64,000 bases of DNA from Winogradskyella epiphytica (lineage in GTDB: Bacteria; Bacteroidota; Bacteroidia; Flavobacteriales; Flavobacteriaceae): NCBI RefSeq assembly GCF_003217215.1, contig NZ_QJTD01000002.1, positions 632,654 to 696,653 on the forward strand, given 5' to 3'. Positions within the stretch are counted from its first letter, which is position 1. Every line of letters begins with the position of its first letter. This document shows, in pieces, positions 43,632-52,128 of the stretch. A model generated the notes under the pieces. The model was not told the DNA's origin, made no database searches, and was given only the letters and a program-made list of their open reading frames with translations. Both the position numbers and the translations under genes were made by a program.

Positions 43632-46466
43632 ATGAGCAAATTCGATGATTCTATTGAGGTTAAAGGAGCAAGAGTTCACAACCTGAAAAATATTGATGTA
43701 ACTATTCCAAGAGAAAAATTAGTGGTAATAACTGGTTTATCTGGGAGTGGTAAATCATCATTGGCTTTCGACACCATTTATGCCGAAGGGCAACGTCGTT
43801 ATATTGAAACTTTTTCGGCCTATGCACGTCAGTTTTTAGGGAGTTTAGAACGTCCCGATGTAGATAAAATCGATGGACTTTCTCCTGTTATTGCTATAGA
43901 ACAGAAAACGACCAGCAAATCTCCTCGCTCTACAGTAGGTACAATTACTGAAATTTACGACTTTTTGCGATTGTTATACGCAAGAGCTGCTGATGCCTAC
44001 AGTTTTGAAACTGGAGAAAAAATGGTGAGCTATAACGATGAGCAAATCAAAGACCTTATACTAGAGTCTTATAAAGGTAAACGAATTAATATACTATCGC
44101 CTGTTATTCGTTCTCGTAAAGGGCATTACAGAGAATTATTTGAGCAAATCGCCAAACAAGGTTTTGTTAAAGTTAGAACTGATGGCGAAATAGTGGATAT
44201 CACAAAAGGTATGAAGCTCGACCGCTACAAGACTCATGATATTGAAATCGTAATTGATCGACTAAAAATAGATGATAATCAAGATAACGAAAAACGCTTA
44301 ATAGAATCCATAAACACCGCCATGTATCATGGAGACGATGTGTTAATGGTAATTGATCATGACACCAATGAACCTCGCTATTTTAGTCGAAACTTAATGT
44401 GTCCAACTTCTGGCATTTCGTATCCCAACCCGGAACCTAATAATTTCTCTTTCAATTCACCCAAAGGCGCTTGTTTAAATTGTAATGGTATTGGTGAATT
44501 ATATGTGGTAAACGAACGTAAGCTTGTACCAGATGAATCTCTTTCTATCAAAGCTGGAGCACTAGCACCTCAAGGTCCACAAAAGAAAAGTTGGATTTTC
44601 AAACAGTTTGAAATAATTGCACAACGATTTGATTTCTCATTAAGTGATCCTTGGAGTGAAATTCCGGATGAAGCTAAGCAAATTATTCTCTACGGTGGAA
44701 AAGATAAATTTACAGTTGAGAGTAAAATATTAGGAGTCACCAGAGATTACAATATCGACTTTGAAGGTGTTGCCAACTTTATAGAGAATCAATACAACTC
44801 CAATACAACCTCCTTAGTCCGATGGGCTAAAGAGTATATGGACAAGATAGAATGTCCTGTTTGCGAAGGAACACGATTGCGAAAAGAATCGCTTTATTTT
44901 AAAGTAGATGGTAAAAACATCGGCGATTTAGTAAATATGGATATTGTTGAATTAGAACAATGGTTTGAAGGATTAACCAATCGATTATCTTCTAAGCAAC
45001 AACAGATATCTGCTGAAATTATTAAAGAAATCCGAAATCGAATTCAGTTTCTATTAGGTGTGGGCTTAACCTACCTTAGTTTAAACCGAAGCTCCAAATC
45101 ACTTTCAGGTGGTGAAGCACAACGTATTCGATTGGCCTCTCAGATTGGTTCGCAATTGGTAGGCGTACTTTATATTTTAGATGAACCAAGTATTGGTTTA
45201 CACCAACGTGATAATGAAAAATTAATCAATTCCTTAATTTCACTTAGAGATGTTGGTAACTCCGTCATTGTGGTTGAACATGATAAGGATATGATTGAAC
45301 GTGCCGATCATGTGATAGATATTGGACCATTTGCAGGAAAACATGGTGGTGAAATAATTAGTCAAGGCACTCCAAAAGAACTTCTAAAAGAAAACACGCT
45401 TACGGCGGCGTATTTAAACGGTACCAAAGAAATTGAAATCCCTAAAAAGCGTCGAGAAGGAAACGGCAAATCTTTAGTTTTAAAAGGCTGCACAGGAAAC
45501 AATTTAAAAAATGTAGATATTGAGATTCCTTTAGGTAAAATGATTGGCGTCACGGGAGTTTCGGGAAGTGGTAAATCGACCTTAATCAACGAAACCCTCT
45601 ATCCTATTCTAAATGCACATTATTTTAATGGCGTTAAAAAACCAATGCCTTACAAAAGCATAACAGGTTTAGAGCATTTAGACAAAGTGATTGACATTAA
45701 TCAATCTCCAATTGGCAGAACTCCAAGAAGTAATCCAGCAACTTATACGAAGACTTTCGACGAGATCAGAAGCCTTTTTGCCAAGATACCTGAGGCAATG
45801 ATTCGAGGTTATAAACCCGGGCGTTTTAGTTTCAACGTTAAAGGAGGTCGTTGCGAAACCTGTCAAGGTGGTGGTTTAAGAGTAATAGAAATGAATTTCT
45901 TACCAGATGTTTACGTAGAATGTGAAACTTGTCAAGGTAAACGCTTTAATCGTGAAACTCTAGAAATTCGATATAAAGGAAAATCGATTAGTGATGTTCT
46001 AAATATGACCATTGAAGAAGCTGTAGGCTTTTTTGAACATATTCCAAAAATCCACAGAAAACTCAAAACTATTAAAGATGTTGGCTTAGGCTATATTTCA
46101 TTAGGTCAACAAAGTACCACACTTTCGGGTGGAGAAGCTCAGCGTATTAAACTCGCGACTGAATTAAGTAAAAGAGATACAGGTAATACCTTCTATATAT
46201 TAGACGAACCAACGACGGGATTACATTTTGAAGATATCAGAGTCTTAATGAAAGTTCTGAATAAGCTAGCGGATAAAGGAAATACAGTATTGATTATTGA
46301 ACACAATTTAGACGTCATTAAAACGGTAGACTATATTATTGACATAGGTTATGAAGGCGGAAAAGGTGGCGGAAAAGTTGTTGCCAAAGGAACACCGGAG
46401 GAAATCGTAAAGAATAAAAAAAGCTATACCGCCAAATTCTTGAAAAAAGAATTAGAAGCTAAATAA
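43632..46466 (+). CDS. uvrA: Excinuclease ABC subunit A
   Basis: The protein has 944 aa, the normal UvrA length, and is the damage-sensing ATPase of nucleotide excision repair. Two ABC modules are complete: Walker A GLSGSGKSS near 35 and GVSGSGKST near 640, signature motifs LSGGEAQRI near 490 and 830, and Walker B LDEPS / LDEPT. Zinc sites are visible (CPVCEGTR near 410; CETCQGG and CETCQGKR near 740-770). It is a single gene with its own promoter. Confidence 0.98.
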   Translation: MSKFDDSIEVKGARVHNLKNIDVTIPREKLVVITGLSGSGKSSLAFDTIYAEGQRRYIETFSAYARQFLGSLERPDVDKIDGLSPVIAIEQKTTSKSPRSTVGTITEIYDFLRLLYARAADAYSFETGEKMVSYNDEQIKDLILESYKGKRINILSPVIRSRKGHYRELFEQIAKQGFVKVRTDGEIVDITKGMKLDRYKTHDIEIVIDRLKIDDNQDNEKRLIESINTAMYHGDDVLMVIDHDTNEPRYFSRNLMCPTSGISYPNPEPNNFSFNSPKGACLNCNGIGELYVVNERKLVPDESLSIKAGALAPQGPQKKSWIFKQFEIIAQRFDFSLSDPWSEIPDEAKQIILYGGKDKFTVESKILGVTRDYNIDFEGVANFIENQYNSNTTSLVRWAKEYMDKIECPVCEGTRLRKESLYFKVDGKNIGDLVNMDIVELEQWFEGLTNRLSSKQQQISAEIIKEIRNRIQFLLGVGLTYLSLNRSSKSLSGGEAQRIRLASQIGSQLVGVLYILDEPSIGLHQRDNEKLINSLISLRDVGNSVIVVEHDKDMIERADHVIDIGPFAGKHGGEIISQGTPKELLKENTLTAAYLNGTKEIEIPKKRREGNGKSLVLKGCTGNNLKNVDIEIPLGKMIGVTGVSGSGKSTLINETLYPILNAHYFNGVKKPMPYKSITGLEHLDKVIDINQSPIGRTPRSNPATYTKTFDEIRSLFAKIPEAMIRGYKPGRFSFNVKGGRCETCQGGGLRVIEMNFLPDVYVECETCQGKRFNRETLEIRYKGKSISDVLNMTIEEAVGFFEHIPKIHRKLKTIKDVGLGYISLGQQSTTLSGGEAQRIKLATELSKRDTGNTFYILDEPTTGLHFEDIRVLMKVLNKLADKGNTVLIIEHNLDVIKTVDYIIDIGYEGGKGGGKVVAKGTPEEIVKNKKSYTAKFLKKELEAK

Positions 46467-46602
46467 GTATTAACTAGATCTAAGAATTTGTTTAAAAAAT
46501 CAATTCTTCTAGATTTCGGCATCATTATTAATTGATTTACTAATATCATTAACGCAATTGATTAACACTCATGAATGTACGGATATATTTCATACCTTGT
46601 AG

Positions 46603-46797
<195 letters not shown>

Positions 46798-46816
46798 ACC
46801 CATAAAGATTTTTATT

Positions 46817-46854
46817 ATAAGCGTATCGATTTATTTCGGTACGCTTATTTTTTT
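46817..46854 (+). terminator. Rho-independent terminator after the 55-aa gene
   Basis: ATAAGCGTA and TACGCTTAT pair, extended by a G-T and three further pairs, with a 6-nt loop and then a run of seven Ts. It closes the 55-aa gene transcript before the LOG gene. Confidence 0.88.
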
Positions 46855-46886
46855 GCTATTATTCTACAAATTAGCTCAATTTACCT

Positions 46887-46894
46887 TAACTTTG
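46887..46894 (+). promoter_or_regulatory. -7 element upstream of the LOG-family gene
   Basis: TAACTTTG matches TAnnTTTG about 73 bp before the ATG at 46968. A matching TTG at -33 is not evident. Confidence 0.45.
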
Positions 46895-46967
46895 GAAGTC
46901 TTATTTTTTAGATAAAGCCATAGTAACTTATGGCTTTTATAGTGTAATATTAAATCATATAAGTTTT

Positions 46968-47654
46968 ATGCATAAAGAAATTAACAGTAAAAGGTGGAAC
47001 GAAATAAAATCAAATGACTCTTGGGCGATTTTTAAAATCATGGGTGAATTTGTCAATGGTTATGAAAAACTAAGCAAAATCGGACCTTGCGTTTCTATTT
47101 TTGGGTCAGCTAGAACCAAACCTGATCATAAATACTACAAACTAGCGGAAGAAGTTGCTCAAAAAATAGTAGATAATGGTTATGGTGTAATTACAGGTGG
47201 CGGACCTGGAATTATGGAAGCTGGAAATAAAGGTGCTCATATCGCAGGTGGTACATCTGTTGGTTTAAACATAGAACTTCCTTTTGAACAACATGACAAT
47301 CCTTATATAGATTCAGATAAAAGCTTAGACTTTGACTATTTCTTCGTACGTAAGGTTATGTTTGTTAAATACTCTCAAGGCTTCGTTGTAATGCCTGGAG
47401 GCTTTGGTACTTTAGATGAATTATTCGAAGCTATCACGCTTATCCAAACACATAAAATTGAAACATTCCCTATCATACTTGTAGGTACAGAATTTTGGGG
47501 TGGTTTATTTGAATGGATTAAAACAACTTTACTAGATGCTGGAAATATTAGTGCGTCTGATTTAGATTTAATTCACGTAGTAGATACCACAGATGAGGTA
47601 ATTGATATCCTAAACGATTTCTATAAAGAATATGACTTAAGTCCAAATTTCTAA
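46968..47654 (+). CDS. LOG-family (TIGR00730) nucleoside 5'-monophosphate phosphoribohydrolase
   Basis: The protein has 228 aa. The Rossmann-type signature is complete: FGSARTKPDH (about 46), GVITGGGPGIMEAGNKGA and the PGGFGTLDELFEA motif (about 144) with catalytic arginine and glutamate. LOG proteins release the base from nucleoside monophosphates such as cytokinin ribotides and are often misnamed lysine decarboxylases. The bacterial role is probably nucleotide salvage. Confidence 0.92.
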   Translation: MHKEINSKRWNEIKSNDSWAIFKIMGEFVNGYEKLSKIGPCVSIFGSARTKPDHKYYKLAEEVAQKIVDNGYGVITGGGPGIMEAGNKGAHIAGGTSVGLNIELPFEQHDNPYIDSDKSLDFDYFFVRKVMFVKYSQGFVVMPGGFGTLDELFEAITLIQTHKIETFPIILVGTEFWGGLFEWIKTTLLDAGNISASDLDLIHVVDTTDEVIDILNDFYKEYDLSPNF

Positions 47655-47682
47655 GAAAACTATCTTATTGAAATTCACTGCT

Positions 47683-48975
47683 ATGAAAAAGAAAAGGTTA
47701 GTTTTCTTTACTTTGTTTTTATGTGCTATTTTTCATGTTCCTGCACAAGAAACAGTAAAGGTTATGTTTTATAATTTACTAAACTACCCTTTAGAAGATG
47801 CAGTGCCTAATCGTGAAGTCGATTTAGCTTATATATTAGCTGACTATCAGCCGGATTTATTTTATCAGCCGGATTTATTTTTAGTCTGTGAGCTAAACAA
47901 TTTGACAGGAGCGATAGATATTTTAAATATCACACAAACAGTAGTTAGTTCTGAATTTGAAATGGCAAATTTCATTCCGAATTCATCCGATGATTTGAGT
48001 GGGGATCAAAATGATTTACAGAACATGTTCTTCTATAATAGCTCGAAATTTAGTTTGGAAGAACAAATTATTGTTCCCACCTACTTAAGGGACTTTAATG
48101 TTTATCGCATTAAATTAAATACAGTTAATCAGGATACAGACCCTATTGAGATTTACGTTATAGTTTGCCACTTGAAAGCTTCAAGTGGCACCTATAACGC
48201 TCAAAAACGTTTTGAGATGGTTTTAGACTTACAAGACTTTCTAACCACCTTACCTGCAGATACTAATATCCTTTTAGGTGGAGATCTGAATGTTTATACA
48301 GTTTCGGAACCCGCTTTCCAAACATTACTAAGTGATAGTAACAATATTGCACTAATAGATCCAGTCAACAGACTTGGAAACTGGCATAATAATTCTAGTT
48401 ATATTGATGTGTTTACACAATCTACTCGTACACAGTCTGGAATGGGTGGTGCTTCAGGTGGTTTCGACGATCGTTTTGATTTTATCTTAACCTCCGAAAA
48501 CATGATTAATAATTCAAATATAACTTATGTTCCAGAGTCTTATCAATCTTACGGAAATAACGAACTAGAATCCTGTAGAAATCGAGCGATCAATTCCACT
48601 GATTGTGGCACAGCAGATTCACCGTTTTCTTATGAACTCAGAAATGCAATTCATAACTTTAGCGATCATCTTCCAGTGACCTTGTCTTTAGAAACAGAAG
48701 CTACATTTTTAAGTGTTCACGAGTTTACTCCATCAAATCGTTTCGCTTTAGAATCTACTATTATAAATGAAAATTTAATACTCACTATTGAAGCTTCTGA
48801 ATTGTACAATCAAGGTTTGTTTATCTATAATAATTTAGGACAAATGGTGAAATCAGTTCAATTAAATTCAGACGTTACACAACAAATTAATGTTTCAGAT
48901 TTGAGTGATGGGATGTATTTTCTAAACGTCTCTAACAGCAATACCAATCCAATTAAATTTATAGTTTCTAATTGA
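47683..48975 (+). CDS. Secreted endonuclease/exonuclease/phosphatase protein with T9SS sorting domain
   Basis: The product has 430 aa from the ATG at 47683 (a TTG at 47668 is less likely). A signal peptide (KRLVFFTLFLCAIFHVPAQ) is followed by an EEP fold: VCELN (catalytic Glu), ICHLKAS-type segment, GGDLNVY and a SDHLPV C-terminal catalytic motif. The last ~75 residues are a type IX secretion sorting domain (YNNLGQMVKS, then NVSDLSDGMYFLNV). It should be exported to the surface and may cleave nucleic acids or phosphoesters. An exact 18-bp duplication lies in the coding sequence. Confidence 0.9.
   Translation: MKKKRLVFFTLFLCAIFHVPAQETVKVMFYNLLNYPLEDAVPNREVDLAYILADYQPDLFYQPDLFLVCELNNLTGAIDILNITQTVVSSEFEMANFIPNSSDDLSGDQNDLQNMFFYNSSKFSLEEQIIVPTYLRDFNVYRIKLNTVNQDTDPIEIYVIVCHLKASSGTYNAQKRFEMVLDLQDFLTTLPADTNILLGGDLNVYTVSEPAFQTLLSDSNNIALIDPVNRLGNWHNNSSYIDVFTQSTRTQSGMGGASGGFDDRFDFILTSENMINNSNITYVPESYQSYGNNELESCRNRAINSTDCGTADSPFSYELRNAIHNFSDHLPVTLSLETEATFLSVHEFTPSNRFALESTIINENLILTIEASELYNQGLFIYNNLGQMVKSVQLNSDVTQQINVSDLSDGMYFLNVSNSNTNPIKFIVSN
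47845..47880 (+). repeat. Exact 18-bp tandem duplication in the EEP gene
   Basis: TATCAGCCGGATTTATTT occurs twice in direct succession, giving YQPDLFYQPDLF just before the catalytic VCELN strand. The family normally has one YQPDLF here. The exact identity points to a recent slippage event that keeps the frame. Confidence 0.95.
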
Positions 48976-51815
48976 ATAATTATCAGTTTATTGCAGTCCT
49001 TTTTCTTTTTTTCAGCTGCTCTATTGTGGCTCAAAACCGTATGGAGATAAAGGCCAATATTCAAGTAGAAACGAAAACGATTTCCGTTGAGCAGTCTATT
49101 ATTTATAAAAACACCACTTCAGACACCCTCAAAACCATCTATTTAAATGATTGGAATAATAGTTATTCGACCAAAACCACACCTCTAGCAAAGCGCTTTG
49201 AAGAAGAATTTAGCACCAAATTTCATTTAGCTAAAAGTGAAGAACGTGGTTTCACCGTAGTTACTTCAATGAAAGATAATATCACCAATATTCCTTTAGA
49301 ATTTGAACGCTTAAAAGAGCATCCCGATGTATTAAAAGTCAAATTAGACCTTCCTTTATTGCCTAATGAATCTTATACCATAAGTCTCAACTTCTTACTT
49401 ATGATTCCTGATGCATCATTTACAGGTTACGGTTATACTAAATCAAAAGATTTCGACCTAAAATATTGGTATATCACACCTGCTGTATATGATGGCAAAT
49501 GGCATTATTACAGTAATAAAAATTTGGATGATCTCTTTATCCCAAAATCTGACATCGTTCTTAGCATCACACACCCAAGAAATTATAGAGTAACTTCTGA
49601 GTTGGATTTTAAATCAATGGAAGTTAATAACGATAATAGAGCGCAAACCACAATATTATCAGGAAAGGATCGTATTGACACCTATTTATCTTTACACAAA
49701 TTTCCACCATATCGTTTTGTACAAACCGATGATTTTATACTAATTTCAGATATTAGTGAAAAAGGATTAACAAGCACTGCTAAAGCCATATTAACAGACA
49801 AAATAACGCGATATCTCAGCACACATCTCGGTGAATATCCACATAAGCAACTATTGGTAACTGCTATAGATTACAATAAAAATCCGCTATACGGTCTTAA
49901 TCAATTACCTGATTTTTTCAGGCCCTTTCCGGACGATTTTCAATACGAGTTAAAACTTCTTAAAACAGCCTTAAAAAAATACATAGACAATGTTCTACTT
50001 CTTCACCCTAGAGATGAACATTGGTTGAGCGAAGGCTTGCAAATCTATTATCTCATCAAATATGTTGAAGAATATTATCCCGATATGAAATTATTTGGAT
50101 CTTTAGCTGATATATGGGGAATACGTTCATTTCATGCGGCCGATTTAAAATTCAACTTTCAGTATTTCTTATATTCCATGGAAATTGCTCGAAAGAATAG
50201 AGACCAACCGCTAACAACGGCAAAAGATTCTTTAACCAAGTTTAATAGCAATATTGCGGGTAAATATAAGGCTGGAGTTGGGTTAAATTACTTAGACCAG
50301 TTTACAGAAGACATCAACTTATCTGATCTTATAACAGAATTTGTTCATAAAAATCAATTGAAACCCACTACTATTAATGATTTTAGAAAATTTATAAGTT
50401 CAAAGACAAATAAAGACATTAATTGGTTTTTTACCGACTACGTAAACACTCGGAAAAAGATTGATTTTAAAATTAAATCTGTAGAAACCACAGAAGACTC
50501 AATAATACTCACATTAAGAAACAAGAGAAACAACAGCATGCCGGTTTCTGTTTATAAGCTAAAAAATGATACGGTTACAGATGTCTTGTGGGTTGAGAAC
50601 ATTATAGGAACTAAAACCATTAGTCTTCCAAAAGACGATACTGAAAAGTTTGCCTTAGACTACGATAATGTGATACCAGAATATAATCAGCGTGATAATT
50701 ACAAAGCGGTCAACGGCTCTTTTCTAAACGATAAACCATTACAAGTTAGATTATTTAAAGATGTTGAAGACCCTAACTACAATCAGCTTTTCTTTATGCC
50801 TTTAGTAGAGTTCAATAATATTTATGATGGACTAACTTTAGGAGCTAAAGTGTATAACAAGACGCTATTGCGTAAAAAATTAAATTATAGATTTTCACCA
50901 CAATATGGAACACGATCAAAATCATTAACTGGTTCAACCTCTATATATTATACTCACAATCTTGAAAACAGAAATCTCTTTGATATAACTTATGGGATTT
51001 CTGCAGGTTATCAATCCTTTGCGAAAGATGCCTACTTTACAAGAATACGACCATCTATAACATTTAGCTTTAGAGATGATACAGACTTTAGATCAAATAA
51101 AGTTGATCAAATTATGGCCAGATATGTGAGTATCGATAGGGAAATTGGTGATTTGGCAACCGTGGTTATTGATGAACCAGATTACGGAGTTTTCAACCTT
51201 CGTTATACCCATTCCAATCCTGGAATTATAAATTACTCCAGGTTTAATACAGACTTTCAATTAGCTGATAAATTTAGTAAGCTTTCCGTTAATTATGAAT
51301 TCAGAAAACTTACGAAAAGCAATAGAAATATAAATTTAAGAATTTTTGCAGGTGTCTTTTTAGGAAATAACTCAGATCCAAATTCAGATTATTTTAGCTT
51401 TGCCTTAGACCGTCCTACAGATTATTTATTCGATTTAAATTATTTAGGACGTTCTGAAAATGCTGGAATATTTAGTCAACAGATTATCATTGCTGAAGGT
51501 GGTTTTAAATCAAAATTAGAAACGCCCTTCGCTAATCAATGGATGACCACTGCCAATTTTAGCACATCTATATGGCGCTATATCCAAGTATATGGAGATT
51601 TAGGTATGGTGAAAAATAAATTCAGCAACCCAAAATTCATGTATGATTCTGGGATCAGATTAAGTTTAGTCGAAGATTATTTTGAAGTTTACTTCCCTAT
51701 CTATTCCAACCTTGGCTGGGAAATTGGTCAACCTAACTACGATCAAAGTATACGTTTTATGTTTACAGTAGACCCTCAAGTTCTCCTAGGTCTTTTCAGA
51801 AGAAAGTGGTATTAA
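48972..51815 (+). CDS. M1-like pseudo-peptidase fused to a C-terminal barrel-like domain
   Basis: The protein has 947 aa, starting with a TTG that overlaps the previous stop. It has a signal peptide (FIAVLFLFFSCSIVAQ). Residues about 20-530 resemble the N-terminal beta domain and gluzincin domain of M1 aminopeptidases; the WLSEGLQIYYL helix (about 357) is the element that normally holds the third zinc ligand. The HExxH motif expected about 20 residues before it is missing (LKTALKKY in that region), so the peptidase is probably inactive. The C-terminal ~350 residues alternate in the manner of an outer-membrane barrel and end in an aromatic residue. Probable location: outer membrane. Confidence 0.8.
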   Translation: MNNYQFIAVLFLFFSCSIVAQNRMEIKANIQVETKTISVEQSIIYKNTTSDTLKTIYLNDWNNSYSTKTTPLAKRFEEEFSTKFHLAKSEERGFTVVTSMKDNITNIPLEFERLKEHPDVLKVKLDLPLLPNESYTISLNFLLMIPDASFTGYGYTKSKDFDLKYWYITPAVYDGKWHYYSNKNLDDLFIPKSDIVLSITHPRNYRVTSELDFKSMEVNNDNRAQTTILSGKDRIDTYLSLHKFPPYRFVQTDDFILISDISEKGLTSTAKAILTDKITRYLSTHLGEYPHKQLLVTAIDYNKNPLYGLNQLPDFFRPFPDDFQYELKLLKTALKKYIDNVLLLHPRDEHWLSEGLQIYYLIKYVEEYYPDMKLFGSLADIWGIRSFHAADLKFNFQYFLYSMEIARKNRDQPLTTAKDSLTKFNSNIAGKYKAGVGLNYLDQFTEDINLSDLITEFVHKNQLKPTTINDFRKFISSKTNKDINWFFTDYVNTRKKIDFKIKSVETTEDSIILTLRNKRNNSMPVSVYKLKNDTVTDVLWVENIIGTKTISLPKDDTEKFALDYDNVIPEYNQRDNYKAVNGSFLNDKPLQVRLFKDVEDPNYNQLFFMPLVEFNNIYDGLTLGAKVYNKTLLRKKLNYRFSPQYGTRSKSLTGSTSIYYTHNLENRNLFDITYGISAGYQSFAKDAYFTRIRPSITFSFRDDTDFRSNKVDQIMARYVSIDREIGDLATVVIDEPDYGVFNLRYTHSNPGIINYSRFNTDFQLADKFSKLSVNYEFRKLTKSNRNINLRIFAGVFLGNNSDPNSDYFSFALDRPTDYLFDLNYLGRSENAGIFSQQIIIAEGGFKSKLETPFANQWMTTANFSTSIWRYIQVYGDLGMVKNKFSNPKFMYDSGIRLSLVEDYFEVYFPIYSNLGWEIGQPNYDQSIRFMFTVDPQVLLGLFRRKWY

Positions 51816-52128
51816 CAGATTCGTACTGAAATGTTAAAATACCTAACTCAGTTGCATAATTATCAATAAAACAACAATTTCTTTACGAATAATACAATAT
51901 TATAACACCAAAGACTATTGCACCAAATTATAAATTTTCGTACTTTTGTTGGGCTTAATAAAATTCTAAAATGAAGGTTTTTAAAACCTGATATAATTCT
52001 TTTAAGCTTTATAAACTAAAAGCTCAACCCTAACCATAGTGTTGTTTATAATTTAAATTAAAAGAGAAGTAATCGACTTATGCGGTTACTTTGAAGTTTA
52101 TCAAGATTAACACTTAAATTCTGCCTAA
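51816..52128 (+). promoter_or_regulatory. Promoter and long leader of the E1 dehydrogenase gene
   Basis: This 313-bp stretch holds a textbook promoter: TTG at 51918-51920 and TACTTTTG at 51941-51948, 20 bp apart. It leaves a leader of about 170 nt. The leader includes a 6-codon ORF at 51971-51991 (MKVFKT) over an AGGTTTTTAAAACCT palindrome; no known riboswitch was recognised. The first 100 bp are AT-rich with nothing visible. Confidence 0.7.
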
